Shown: positions 23,966 to 32,673, counted from the stretch's first letter. The stretch: DNA of 64,000 nucleotides from Micrococcus flavus (GCF_014204815.1 NZ_JACHMC010000001.1:434001-498000); one strand, 5' to 3'. Notes: a model not told the origin generated them from the letters alone. Translations and numbers: made by a program.

Positions 23966-25365
23966 CCGAGCACCCCGACCCCACGGCGGCCCCGTCCGCG
24001 CCCCACCGCGCCCGCCGCGCGGACGTCCTGATCTCCGGGGCCGGTCCGGCCGGCGCCACCGCGGCGGCGCACCTGGCGGCGGCGGGCCTGGACGTCGTCG
24101 TCCTGGAGAAGGCCGCGTTCCCGCGGGAGAAGGTCTGCGGGGACGGACTCACGCCGCAGGCGGTGCAGGAGATCCGGAACCTGGGGATCGAGCACCGCGG
24201 CGGGCCCGGCGACGACGGCGGCTGGCAGGTGGTCCGCGGCCTGCGCCTGCGCGCCGGGGAGCGGTCCGTGGACGTGCCCTGGCCGGCGACGGCGAGCTGG
24301 CCCGACTACGCCCTCACCCGCACCCGGAAGGACTTCGACGCGCTCCTCGCGGACACGGCCCGCGAGCGCGGGGCCACGGTGCTGGAGCGACACGCCGTCA
24401 CGGGCGTCACCCGGGACGAGGCCGGACGCGTGGACGGGCTCACGGCCGAGCTGATCGCCCCGACCGGTCGCAAGACGGGGGAGAGCGTCACATGGCACGC
24501 GCCGATCGTGCTGGCGTGCGACGGGGTCTCCGCCCGCGCCGCCGTCTCCCTGGACGTGCACCGACGGACGGACCGCCCGATGGGCGTGGCCGTGCGGGCG
24601 TACTACACCGCCGGCCCGGTGGGCGCGGACGGCACCGTCCCGCGTCCGCCCGGGGACCGCGGCGAGTGGATGGAGTCCTGGCTGCGCCTGCCGGACGAGG
24701 ACGGGAACCCGCTGCCCGGCTACGGCTGGCTGTTCCCGCTCGCGGACGGCACCGTCAACGTGGGCCTGGGCATCCTGGACACCTCCCCGCTGTTCGGCAG
24801 GCTCGACTACCGCGCCCTGCTGCGGCAGTGGTCCGGCGCCCTGACCGAGGACTGGGGGATCTCCGAGGACACCCGCACCTCGAAGATCCTGGGCGCGGCC
24901 CTGCCCATGGCGTTCAACCGCACCCCGCAGCATCTCCCGGGGATGCTGCTGGTGGGCGACGCCGCGGGCATGGTCTCCCCGTTCAACGGCGAGGGGATCG
25001 GGTTCGCGATGGAGGCCGCGCGGATCGCGGCGGAGCTGTCCGTCGATGCGCTCGCCGCCGGCTCGCCCGCCGCGGCGGACGCCGTCCTCTCCCGCTACCC
25101 GGTGATCACCCAGCACCTGTGGGGCGCGCATTTCCAGCTCGGCGCCCGCTTCGCGCAGCTGATCGGCCAGCCGCGCGTGATGCGCGCGGCCCTCGCCACC
25201 GGGATGGCCGCGCCGCCGCTGTTGCGCACCGTGGCCCGCGTGATGGGCAACGTGGTGGACCGCTCCGGCGGCGACGTCGTGGACCGCGCGGTGCGCATCC
25301 TGGAGTCCGTGACGCCGTCGCTCACCACCGCCGACGAGCCCCGGCCGGGTAGGCTTGACCGGTGA
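23962..25365 (+). CDS. menJ: Menaquinone reductase MenJ (geranylgeranyl reductase family)
   Basis: A 467-residue FAD-dependent reductase that saturates one isoprene unit of the menaquinone side chain, giving MK-n(H2). The Rossmann motif GAGPAGATAAAHLA is near residue 26, the family block EKVCGDGLTP near 57-66, and the second FAD block LLVGDAAGMVSPFNGEGIGFAMEAA near 330-355. It is closest in character to mycobacterial MenJ. It lies between menD and the polyprenyl synthase, overlapping both by 4 bp (ATGA and GTGA). Partially saturated MK-8(H2) is a known chemotaxonomic feature of Micrococcus, consistent with this gene. Confidence 0.88.
   Translation: MTEHPDPTAAPSAPHRARRADVLISGAGPAGATAAAHLAAAGLDVVVLEKAAFPREKVCGDGLTPQAVQEIRNLGIEHRGGPGDDGGWQVVRGLRLRAGERSVDVPWPATASWPDYALTRTRKDFDALLADTARERGATVLERHAVTGVTRDEAGRVDGLTAELIAPTGRKTGESVTWHAPIVLACDGVSARAAVSLDVHRRTDRPMGVAVRAYYTAGPVGADGTVPRPPGDRGEWMESWLRLPDEDGNPLPGYGWLFPLADGTVNVGLGILDTSPLFGRLDYRALLRQWSGALTEDWGISEDTRTSKILGAALPMAFNRTPQHLPGMLLVGDAAGMVSPFNGEGIGFAMEAARIAAELSVDALAAGSPAAADAVLSRYPVITQHLWGAHFQLGARFAQLIGQPRVMRAALATGMAAPPLLRTVARVMGNVVDRSGGDVVDRAVRILESVTPSLTTADEPRPGRLDR
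25350..25355 (+). promoter_or_regulatory. Internal -10 hexamer before the polyprenyl synthase
   Basis: TAGGCT inside the 3' end of menJ, 6 nt before the GTG at 25362. It suggests an extra leaderless transcript in addition to readthrough from menD-menJ. Confidence 0.55.
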
Positions 25366-26426
25366 CCACGTCTGAGCCCGGCTTCGCCCTGCCCTCCGGA
25401 TTCGACCTCCTGGCCGAGCACGGCCCGGTGGTCGAACCGGTCCTGACGGCGCTGGGACGGGTCGAGGAGCAGCTGACCGAGTCCCTGGCCTTCGACGACG
25501 AGTTCTCGCAGACGGCCACCCGTCACCTGGCCGCGGCCGGCGGCAAGCGCATGCGGCCCGTGCTGACCGTCCTCGCATCCCTGCTGGGGGACCCCGGCCT
25601 CGCCGCGGGCGAGGTCGGCGAGGTCGGCCCCGAGGTGCGGCAGGCCGCCGTCGTCATGGAGCTGACCCACCTGGCCACCCTGTACCACGACGACGTCATG
25701 GACGAGGCGCCCGTGCGCCGGGGAGCGCCGGCCGCGCACCGGCTGTGGGGCAACGCCCAGGCCATCCTGGCCGGCGACCTCGTCTTCGCCCGGGCCTCCC
25801 AGCTCATGTCCGAGCTCGGCACGCGCGCCGTGCGCATCCAGGCGGAGACCTTCGAGCGCCTCGTGCAGGGGCAGCTGTGGGAGACCCGCGGTCCCGCGGC
25901 GGGGCAGGACCTCCTGGAGCACTACTACCGGGTCCTCGGCGGCAAGACCGGCTCCTTGATCTCCGCGGCCGGCGTCCTCGGCGCGTTCCTCGGCGGCGCG
26001 GACGAGGCCGCCGTGCAGGTGATGGCGGACTACGGCGAGAGGGTGGGCCTGGCGTTCCAGCTGGCCGACGACCTGATCGACCTGACGAGCACCGCCGCCG
26101 AGCTCGGCAAGACCCCGGGGACGGATCTGCGCGAGCGGGTGCCCACCCTCAGCACCATCCTGGTGGGTCGCGCCGCCGCAGGGGACGGGCCGGACGCCGA
26201 CGAGGCGCGCCGCGTCCTCGCGCTCATCGACGGCCCTCTGGACACGGACGAGCAGCTGGCCACGGCCGTCGCCGCCCTGACCGCCCATCCTGCCTTCACC
26301 GAGGCCGGGGCGGTGACCCGGCGCTGGGCCGAGGACGCGAAGACCGCCCTGGAGCCCCTGCCCGAGTCCGTGGTCAAGGACGCGCTCGCGGCGTTCGCCG
26401 ACTACGTCGTCTCCCGCGCCGCCTGA
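25362..26426 (+). CDS. Long-chain polyprenyl diphosphate synthase (menaquinone side chain)
   Basis: A 354-residue trans-prenyltransferase that builds the polyprenyl diphosphate joined to the headgroup by MenA. The first aspartate-rich motif DDVMD is at 110-114 and the second, DDLID, near 236-240. GGKRMRP at 60-66 is the IPP-binding block. The residues just before the first DDxxD (LATLY) do not carry the bulky double aromatics of short-chain enzymes, so a long product is expected, probably C40 given MK-8 in Micrococcus. The GTG start overlaps the menJ stop and has its own -10 hexamer. The last codons lie in a 19-bp tandem repeat. Confidence 0.88.
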   Translation: MTTSEPGFALPSGFDLLAEHGPVVEPVLTALGRVEEQLTESLAFDDEFSQTATRHLAAAGGKRMRPVLTVLASLLGDPGLAAGEVGEVGPEVRQAAVVMELTHLATLYHDDVMDEAPVRRGAPAAHRLWGNAQAILAGDLVFARASQLMSELGTRAVRIQAETFERLVQGQLWETRGPAAGQDLLEHYYRVLGGKTGSLISAAGVLGAFLGGADEAAVQVMADYGERVGLAFQLADDLIDLTSTAAELGKTPGTDLRERVPTLSTILVGRAAAGDGPDADEARRVLALIDGPLDTDEQLATAVAALTAHPAFTEAGAVTRRWAEDAKTALEPLPESVVKDALAAFADYVVSRAA

Positions 26427-26459
26427 CCCTCCCCGCGCCGCCTGACCCTCCCCGCGCCG
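26413..26459. repeat. 19-bp tandem repeat over the polyprenyl synthase stop codon
   Basis: CCCGCGCCGCCTGACCCT is repeated with a 19-bp period (starts 26413 and 26432), followed by a partial third copy. The first copy encodes the last residues and the TGA. A short duplication by replication slippage explains it. Confidence 0.85.
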
Positions 26460-26473
26460 AAAGGGCCCCGACG

Positions 26474-27712
26474 ATGACCCTCCCCTCCCGCCGTTCGCTC
26501 ATCACCGGGGCCGCCGCCGTCGCTTGCGCCGCCGCCCTGCCCGCCGCCGCCTCCGCCGCCATGTCGGCGGAGGTCACCCTCGCCGTGTACCTCCGGGCCA
26601 CCCCGACATGGGGCGCGGTCCGACTGCACGTGATCCCGCAGGGGGCCCTCGTGTCCCTGACGGGCCGCACGAGCGGCGGCTGGAACGAGGTCGTGCACCT
26701 CGGGCGCACCGGCTGGGTGGCGAGCATCTACCTCGTCCCGGCCGCGGGCGCGGCCACGCCCACGGACGAGACCACCCTGCACGTGTGGCTGCGGGCCACC
26801 CCGTCCTGGTCCGCCGCCCGGATCGTCGTGGTCCCTGCGGGGGAGTCCGTGGCACGCACGGGCCGGGTCTCCGGTGCCTGGGTCGAGGTCCAGTGGCAGG
26901 GGCGGACCGGCTGGATCGCGGACGACTACCTCCGGCCCCTGGCGACGACGGCGGCGGCGGACACGCGCCTGACGGCCTCCACCGTGCTGCACCGGACCTT
27001 CACGTCCGGCGACCAGTCCTCCGTCTACCACGTGTGGGCGGACGGCATCGACTGGTCGACGCCGGTCGGAGTGCTGTTCTACCTCGACGGCGACTACTTC
27101 ACCCGGTCGACGTCCCGGATGCACAACCCCACCGCCGCCCCCCTCGCGGACATCGCGGCCGAGGCGAACCGCCGCAACCTGGTGTGCATCGCTGTCGACA
27201 CCCCGGACGTCTACCGCACCGGCCTCGGGTACACGTGGTGGAAGGACAAGGCCCGGACCTCCGCGTACTTCCGCGCGTTCGCGGCGCACATGACGCGCAC
27301 GTACCGGCTGGCCGCGGACCGGCAGTGGCTCTACGGCTACTCCGGCGGCGCGGAGATCATCACCATCAGCCTCATGGCGCAGGAGCAGGACGCGTGGGGG
27401 TTCGCCGGCGGCGGCGCCGTGATCCTGGCTGGCGGCGGCGTCCCGGCCACGTACAGCGAGACCCGCCTGACCCCCGCCTTCCGCGCCCTGCGGGCCACCT
27501 GGGTGGTGGGCTCGGAGGACACCGCGGGCGAGACCTACCCGCAGACGTGGTCGGCGCTGGGTGCGGCGACGGCGGGTCACCGGTTCTACGCCGACCGGGG
27601 CTTCACGCGGGCCCGGCTCGACGTCCTCCCGGGGCTCGGCCATCACGACTACGACCTCGCGGGCGTCCTGCAGGCCTCGCTGGACGCGGCCGGCGTCACG
27701 CGGCGGCGCTGA
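26474..27712 (+). CDS. Tat-exported protein with two SH3 domains and an esterase-like domain
   Basis: A 412-residue predicted secreted protein. A twin-arginine signal (SRRSLITGAAAVACAAAL, cleavage near ASA-AM) is followed by two bacterial SH3 repeats at about 33-92 and 98-155. Each has LRATPxW at the start and GRTGW at the end. An alpha/beta hydrolase of the esterase-D/enterochelin-esterase type occupies 165-412. The nucleophile motif GYSGGAE is near residue 290 and a C-terminal histidine lies in GLGHHDYD. The SH3 repeats probably hold it to peptidoglycan, so it may be a wall-associated esterase; the substrate is unknown. A GAAAGGG ribosome site precedes the ATG; upstream open frame is a shadow of the synthase. 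Confidence 0.75.
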   Translation: MTLPSRRSLITGAAAVACAAALPAAASAAMSAEVTLAVYLRATPTWGAVRLHVIPQGALVSLTGRTSGGWNEVVHLGRTGWVASIYLVPAAGAATPTDETTLHVWLRATPSWSAARIVVVPAGESVARTGRVSGAWVEVQWQGRTGWIADDYLRPLATTAAADTRLTASTVLHRTFTSGDQSSVYHVWADGIDWSTPVGVLFYLDGDYFTRSTSRMHNPTAAPLADIAAEANRRNLVCIAVDTPDVYRTGLGYTWWKDKARTSAYFRAFAAHMTRTYRLAADRQWLYGYSGGAEIITISLMAQEQDAWGFAGGGAVILAGGGVPATYSETRLTPAFRALRATWVVGSEDTAGETYPQTWSALGAATAGHRFYADRGFTRARLDVLPGLGHHDYDLAGVLQASLDAAGVTRRR

Positions 27713-27734
27713 GCCCCCTGCGCCCCGCCCGGCC

Positions 27735-28241
27735 TCAGATCCGGGTGGGCCCCATGTCCAGGACGGCGGCGAGCTCGCGCGCCTTCGCGGCTCGGACCTC
27801 GGGCGCCACGGCGTGGCGCAGCTGCCGGTAGAGCAGGTCGTCCTCGTAGCGGGGGAAGACGTGCAGGTGGTAGTGCCACACGTGCTGGTTGCCGGCGGGC
27901 TCGTTGTGCTGGCGGGTGGAGACCCCGTCCGGCGCCCACGCCTCCTTCATGGCCAGGGCCACCTGCTTGGCGGTCAGGGCGATGCGCTGCAGCACCCGGG
28001 AGGGCAGGTCGTAGAGGTTCTCGTAGTGCTCGGCCGGGCACACCATGGCATGGCCCTCGTGGTCCCCGAAGCCGTCCACGGCGATCAGCACGATCACGTC
28101 CTCGTCCTGGTACACCGTGTCCGCGGGCTCGCAGCGGTTGCCCGGGTCGGCGGTGTCCCCGGCCACGAGCCCGCAGAACGGGCACACGTAGCCCTCGGGG
28201 GCGTGGGAGATCCGTGCAGAGGGGCCGGCCGGAGCGGTCAT
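27735..28241 (-). CDS. HIT-family nucleotide hydrolase/transferase
   Basis: A 168-residue histidine-triad protein. The triad HYHLHVF (H123, H125, H127) matches HxHxHxx, and a zinc-ribbon-like CPFC at 20-23 with a later cysteine is common in the actinobacterial branch. Members hydrolyse adenylyl conjugates or dinucleoside polyphosphates; the exact substrate is not predictable. The ATG at 28241 overlaps the stop of the upstream gene (ATGA), so it is the second gene of a two-gene leaderless operon with the SUKH-like protein. Confidence 0.88.
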   Translation of the reverse strand: MTAPAGPSARISHAPEGYVCPFCGLVAGDTADPGNRCEPADTVYQDEDVIVLIAVDGFGDHEGHAMVCPAEHYENLYDLPSRVLQRIALTAKQVALAMKEAWAPDGVSTRQHNEPAGNQHVWHYHLHVFPRYEDDLLYRQLRHAVAPEVRAAKARELAAVLDMGPTRI

Positions 28242-28726
28242 CGGTCCGCGGCCCCGTCGTCGTCCGCCTCGAAGGTCCACACCAGCAGGTCCGTGACGAA
28301 CTCGCTGAACGTGCCGCCCTCGTCCTCCCACGTGCCCTCCTCGGCCTCGGCGCCCGTGGAGCGGCGGTGCACCAGCGGGTCCGGCAGGGACAGGTTCTCC
28401 ACCGGCAGGCCCCACACCACGGTCTCCCCGGCGTCCTCGAGGAACATCAGGAACCCGTCCCTGACCTCGAGGTCGTCCGGGTCCCACACGTAGTGGTCCG
28501 TCTCCAGCAGGTCGCCGCAGTTGCCCAGGGCCCGGTAGAACTCCCGCAGCGCGGTGGGGAGCACGAGCTCCCCGCCCAGCTGGCCGGCGGCGGGGGCGGC
28601 GGCCAGGCGCGCGTCGATCTCGGCGTCGGTCAGGCCGTCGTCCTCCTGCCAGGGCTCGCCCAGCAGGTCCGGCACGAGCTTCTGGAACGCGGGCAGGTAC
28701 ACGGGGGCGGGGGGCTTGGGGGGCAT
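28238..28726 (-). CDS. SUKH/SMI1-like hypothetical protein
   Basis: A 162-residue acidic soluble protein. LPTALREFYRALGNCGDLLE (residues 57-76) and FLMFLEDAGETVVWGLPV (about 92-109) match the core of SMI1/KNR4 (SUKH) domains more clearly than the protein at 17998. It starts a transcript with a TAGACT hexamer 6 nt before the ATG and is translationally coupled to the HIT protein. No polymorphic toxin is adjacent, so an immunity role is only a possibility; a housekeeping regulatory role is equally open. Confidence 0.6.
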   Translation of the reverse strand: MPPKPPAPVYLPAFQKLVPDLLGEPWQEDDGLTDAEIDARLAAAPAAGQLGGELVLPTALREFYRALGNCGDLLETDHYVWDPDDLEVRDGFLMFLEDAGETVVWGLPVENLSLPDPLVHRRSTGAEAEEGTWEDEGGTFSEFVTDLLVWTFEADDDGAADR

Positions 28727-28732
28727 GGCGTC

Positions 28733-28738
28733 AGTCTA
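28733..28738 (-). promoter_or_regulatory. -10 hexamer of the SUKH-like/HIT operon
   Basis: TAGACT, 6 nt before the ATG at 28726. It overlaps the stop codon of the upstream rarD-like gene. Confidence 0.6.
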
Positions 28739-29731
28739 GGCGGCGGCCCGCCGCCCGGCCCGGTCCGCCCGACGGCGCACCCGGCCCTCCCGGAGCTGGT
28801 CCAGCGTGAACACGGCCAGGGAGGTCCAGATCAGCCCGAAGCCGATCCACCGGGCGGCGGGCATGTGCTCGCCGAGCACCAGGACGGCCACGAGGAACTG
28901 CAGCATCGGGGCCACGTACTGCAGCATGCCGAGCGTGGTGAGCGTGAGCTCCTTGGCGGCCGCGGAGAACAGGATCAGGGGCAGCGCCGTCAGGATGCCG
29001 GAGGCGGCCATGAGCCAGAAGTGGCCGGGGCCCTCCGTCACCGTGGTCAGCGCGCCGGCGCGCGCCAGCAGCACCGTGCCGACGACGAACACGGGGGTGA
29101 GCACCGCGGTCTCCGCCGTCATGGTGGTCACCGGGTGCACCGGCACGGGGAAGCGCTTCTTCACGAATCCGTACAGCCCGAACGAGGACGCGAGCCCCAG
29201 CGAGATCCACGGCACCTGCCCCAGCGCCGCGGACATCACGACGACGGCGACCACCGCGATCCCCACCGCGGCCCACTGGCCGCGGCGCAGGCGCTCGCCG
29301 AGGAACACCACGCCGAGCAGCACGTTCACGAGCGGGTTCATGAAGTAGCCCAGCGAGGCCTGGAGGACGTTCCCGCTGGTGACCGAGAGGGCGTAGAGCA
29401 GCCAGTTCGCCGCGATCAGGGCGGCGGCCAGTGCCGTGGTGCCCCAGCGGACCGGCGTCCGCAGCGCGGTGACGAGCTCGGGCAGGCGGCGCATGAGCAG
29501 CAGCAGGACCAGGCAGAACAGCAGCGAGAACCCGATCCGCACCACCACGATCTCCACCGCGGAGGCCGGGTCCAGGGCCGCCATGTAGAGCGGCAGCAGA
29601 CCCCAGATCAGGTAGGCGCCGAAGCCGTGGGCCAGGCCGCGGGGGGAGGAGGACTCCGCCGCGGCGCGGACGGTGGGCAGGGCCCCGGTGTCCGGGGAGG
29701 AGGGTGTGGGGGCGGAGGCGCGGCGGGTCAC
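28736..29731 (-). CDS. rarD: RarD-like EamA/DMT permease
   Basis: A 331-residue ten-helix drug/metabolite transporter. After a charged 20-30 residue tail comes GLAHGFGAYLIWGLLPLYM, the RarD signature start. Two EamA repeats follow with LLYALSVTSGNVLQASLGYF in the first and MLQYVAPMLQFLVAVLVLGE in the second. RarD proteins are named for chloramphenicol sensitivity but their physiological substrate is unknown. The GTG at 29731 is preferred over the longer frame because a TACCCT hexamer ends 6 nt before it. Confidence 0.85.
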   Translation of the reverse strand: MTRRASAPTPSSPDTGALPTVRAAAESSSPRGLAHGFGAYLIWGLLPLYMAALDPASAVEIVVVRIGFSLLFCLVLLLLMRRLPELVTALRTPVRWGTTALAAALIAANWLLYALSVTSGNVLQASLGYFMNPLVNVLLGVVFLGERLRRGQWAAVGIAVVAVVVMSAALGQVPWISLGLASSFGLYGFVKKRFPVPVHPVTTMTAETAVLTPVFVVGTVLLARAGALTTVTEGPGHFWLMAASGILTALPLILFSAAAKELTLTTLGMLQYVAPMLQFLVAVLVLGEHMPAARWIGFGLIWTSLAVFTLDQLREGRVRRRADRAGRRAAA

Positions 29732-29737
29732 CCGATC

Positions 29738-29743
29738 AGGGTA
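29738..29743 (-). promoter_or_regulatory. -10 hexamer of rarD-like gene
   Basis: TACCCT on the minus strand, 6 nt before the GTG at 29731. Confidence 0.5.
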
Positions 29744-29820
29744 GGCCCCGGGACGTCCACGCCCGGGGGCCCGCCCCTCCGCGGTGAGCGGACTCACGGC
29801 GGCCCGCGCGGGCGCGCGGG

Positions 29821-29826
29821 TAGACT
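29821..29826 (+). promoter_or_regulatory. -10 hexamer of fprA
   Basis: TAGACT about 108 nt before the GTG at 29935, giving a leader of roughly 100 nt that ends in a good ribosome site. Unlike most genes here, fprA is not leaderless. Confidence 0.5.
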
Positions 29827-29934
29827 CGGGGGCTGAATCCCAGGAACGGACGGGCCCCCGCGCGGCCCCGCGCCCCGGCGTCGCGCGCCCGCCGCGTCCT
29901 GCCTCCCCGACCGCCGTTGGAAGGACCCCCCGCC

Positions 29935-31347
29935 GTGACCGAACGCCCTGACCGCCCGCTGCGCATCGCCGTCGTCGGCGCCGGCCCCGCCGGCGTCTAC
30001 ACCGCGGACATCCTCACCAAGGAGGAGCGGGACTTCCGGGTCAGCATCGACCTGTTCGACCGCTACCCGGCCCCGTTCGGCCTGATCCGCTACGGCGTGG
30101 CCCCGGACCACCCGCGCATCAAGGGCATCGTGAACGCCCTGCACAAGGTCATGGACCGCGGGGACATCCGCTTCCTCGGCAACGTGGACGTGGGCACCAC
30201 GGTGTCCCTCGAGGACCTGCGGCGGCTCTACGACGTCGTCGTCTTCACCACCGGCGCCGTCAAGGACGCGGAGCTGGACGTGCCCGGCGTCGAGCTGGAG
30301 GGCTCCTTCGGCGGCGCCGACTTCGCCTCCTGGTACGACGGCCACCCCGACGTGCCGCGCGAGTGGACGCTGGATGCGCAGTCCGTGGCCGTGATCGGCA
30401 ACGGCAACGTGGCCCTGGACGTCGCCCGCATCCTCTCCAAGCACGCGGACGACCTGCTGGTCACCGAGATCCCGGACAACGTGTACCAGGCGCTGAAGGC
30501 CTCGCCCGTGACGGACGTGCACGTGTTCGGCCGCCGCGGCCCCGCCCAGATCAAGTTCACCCCGCTCGAGCTGCGCGAGCTGGCCCACTCCCGCGACGTG
30601 GACATCGTGCTCTACGAGGAGGACTTCGACTTCGACGCCGCCTCCGAGCAGGCCATCGAGGAGAACAACCAGGTCCGGACCATGGTCGGCACGCTGACCA
30701 ACTGGCTCATGGAGCAGGAGGACCGCACCGAGCAGGCCTCCCGCCGCCTGCACCTGCACTTCCTCCAGGCGCCCGAGGCGTTCCTGGACGAGGACGGCGA
30801 CGGCCGCCTGGACAAGCTCCGCATGCGCCGCATGGAGCTGGACGGCCAGGGCGGCATCACCGCCACGGACGACACCGTGGACTACGACGTGCAGGCCGTC
30901 TACCGCGCGGTGGGCTACTTCGGCTCGCCCGTCGAGGGCGTGGAGTTTGACGACGTCCGCGGCGTCATCCCCAACGCCGAGGGCCGCGTGCTCAACGCGC
31001 AGGGGCAGCCCGTGCCGGGCCTCTACACCTCGGGCTGGATCAAGCGCGGCCCCGTGGGCCTGATCGGCTCCACGAAGGGCGACTCGCTCGAGACGATCAA
31101 GCACCTGATCGAGGACGAGCCCGGCCTCTACACTGCCCAGGACCCGTCCGAGGACGCGATCCTGGATCTGCTGACCGAGCGCGGCGTGGAGTACACCACG
31201 TGGGAGGGCTGGCAGGCCCTGGACGCGCACGAGAGGTCCCTCGGCGCCGCCGCCACGCAGGCCGGCCCGGTGGAGCGCGAGCGTGTGAAGGTCGTGGACC
31301 GCGAGGAGATGACCCGCATCTCCCGTGCGGGCGCCGGCCTGGCCTGA
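29935..31347 (+). CDS. fprA: Ferredoxin/adrenodoxin-type NADP reductase FprA
   Basis: A 470-residue FAD flavoprotein that passes electrons between NADPH and ferredoxin, like mycobacterial FprA and mitochondrial adrenodoxin reductase. The FAD-binding AVVGAGPAGVYTADIL is at about 10-25 and the NADP-binding VIGNGNVALDVARIL near 152-166. APFGLIRYGVAPDHP near residue 44 is diagnostic. SGWIKRGPVGLIGSTKGDS near 364-382 is the conserved C-terminal block. GTG 29935 follows a GGAAGGA ribosome site. Its ferredoxin partner is not in the window. Confidence 0.92.
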   Translation: MTERPDRPLRIAVVGAGPAGVYTADILTKEERDFRVSIDLFDRYPAPFGLIRYGVAPDHPRIKGIVNALHKVMDRGDIRFLGNVDVGTTVSLEDLRRLYDVVVFTTGAVKDAELDVPGVELEGSFGGADFASWYDGHPDVPREWTLDAQSVAVIGNGNVALDVARILSKHADDLLVTEIPDNVYQALKASPVTDVHVFGRRGPAQIKFTPLELRELAHSRDVDIVLYEEDFDFDAASEQAIEENNQVRTMVGTLTNWLMEQEDRTEQASRRLHLHFLQAPEAFLDEDGDGRLDKLRMRRMELDGQGGITATDDTVDYDVQAVYRAVGYFGSPVEGVEFDDVRGVIPNAEGRVLNAQGQPVPGLYTSGWIKRGPVGLIGSTKGDSLETIKHLIEDEPGLYTAQDPSEDAILDLLTERGVEYTTWEGWQALDAHERSLGAAATQAGPVERERVKVVDREEMTRISRAGAGLA

Positions 31348-31365
31348 TCCGTCCGGCGGGCCGCA

Positions 31366-31371
31366 TAGAGT
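31366..31371 (+). promoter_or_regulatory. -10 hexamer of the 31378 MFS gene
   Basis: TAGAGT, 6 nt before the GTG at 31378. Confidence 0.6.
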
Positions 31372-31377
31372 GCTCCG

Positions 31378-32673
31378 GTGGCCCGCCTGCTGATCGACCT
31401 CACCCCACTGCGACGGTCGCCGGAGTTCCGACGGCTGTGGCTGGGGAACGTGCTGGCCTCGGTGGGGACGCAGCTGACCCTGGTGGCCGTCAGCCTCGAG
31501 GTGTTCGCCCTCACCGGATCGTCCTTCGCGGTGGGCCTGCTGGGCCTGGCGGCGCTGGTGCCGCTGGTGGTGGCCGGACTGTACGGCGGGGCGGTGGCGG
31601 ACCGGTACGACCGCCGTCGGGTGGCCCTGGCCTCCTCCACCGTGATGTGGCTGACCGTCGGCGGCATCGCCGCGCACGCGTGGGCGGGGATCGAGTCCGT
31701 GGCGCTCCTGTACGCCCTGACGGCACTGCACTCGGCGGCGTCCGGCATCAACCAGCCCACCCGCGGCGCCATCATCCCCGCGCTCGTGGGCCCGGCCCTG
31801 CTGCCGGCGGCCAACGCCCTCGCCATGCTCACGTTCTCGGTGGCCATGATGGTCGGCCCCGTGCTGGGCGGGGTGCTCGTGGCCTCCGTGGGGTATGCGT
31901 GGACGTACTCGATCGACGTGGTCACGTTCCTGGCCGCGCTGTACGCCCTGTGGCGGCTGCCCGCCCTGCCCCCGGGTGCCGGGGACGGCGCGCCCGCGCC
32001 GACGGGCCGGGTGGGGCTGGCCTCCGTGGTGGAGGGGCTGCGCTTCCTGGCCACCCGACCGAACCTGCGCATGACGTTCGTCGCGGACATCGTGGCCATG
32101 GCCACCGCATTCCCGCGGGCGCTGCTGCCGGCCGTCGGCGGGCCGATCCTCGACGGGGGCGAGTCCGCCGTCGGGCTGCTCCTGGCGGGGATGGCCGCCG
32201 GGTCGTTCCTGGCCGGGCTGTTCTCCGGGTCCTTCACCCGGCTGCACGCGCACGGCTGGGGCGTGGCCGTGGCGATCGGCGTGTGGGGCGCCTCCGTGGC
32301 GGCCTTCGGCGGCGTCGTGTGGTGGGCGTCCACGCTGCCCGACGGCGACCCGCGCCTGGCCCTGGCGCTCGCCGTCGGCATCGGCTGCCTCATGGTGGGC
32401 GGCGCGGCGGACTCCGTCTCCGGGGTCTTCCGCAGCACGATCCTGCAGTCCGCGACCCCGGACCGGCTGCGCGGGCGGCTGCAGGGGGTGTTCATCGTGG
32501 TGGTGGCCGGCGGCCCCCGCGTGGGCGAGATGGTGACCGGCTCGGCCTCGCTGGTCCTGGGGGAGGGCCTCACCCTGGTGGTCGGTGGAGCGCTGTGCGT
32601 GGTCGGCGTCGTCCTGCTGATGTCCCGGCACCCCGACTTCCTCCGCTATGACGCGAGGAGCCCCACCCCCTGA
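31378..32673 (+). CDS. MFS exporter (EntS-like, MFS_3 type)
   Basis: A 431-residue twelve-helix major facilitator. It begins LTPLRRSPEFRRLWLGNVLASVG, as in EntS and related siderophore or drug exporters, with the loop motif ADRYDRRRV near residue 77 and QPTRGAIIPALV near residue 125. The substrate is unknown, and no siderophore synthesis genes are nearby. The GTG start is fixed by a TAGAGT hexamer 6 nt upstream. Its stop codon lies in the loop of the terminator hairpin, so the last five or so codons form one stem arm. Confidence 0.82.
   Translation: MARLLIDLTPLRRSPEFRRLWLGNVLASVGTQLTLVAVSLEVFALTGSSFAVGLLGLAALVPLVVAGLYGGAVADRYDRRRVALASSTVMWLTVGGIAAHAWAGIESVALLYALTALHSAASGINQPTRGAIIPALVGPALLPAANALAMLTFSVAMMVGPVLGGVLVASVGYAWTYSIDVVTFLAALYALWRLPALPPGAGDGAPAPTGRVGLASVVEGLRFLATRPNLRMTFVADIVAMATAFPRALLPAVGGPILDGGESAVGLLLAGMAAGSFLAGLFSGSFTRLHAHGWGVAVAIGVWGASVAAFGGVVWWASTLPDGDPRLALALAVGIGCLMVGGAADSVSGVFRSTILQSATPDRLRGRLQGVFIVVVAGGPRVGEMVTGSASLVLGEGLTLVVGGALCVVGVVLLMSRHPDFLRYDARSPTP

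Noticed and set aside
29827-29934. CTG or leaderless start for fprA next to the TAGACT at 29821
   Set aside because: The conserved FAD-binding N-terminus begins after GTG 29935, which has a good ribosome site.
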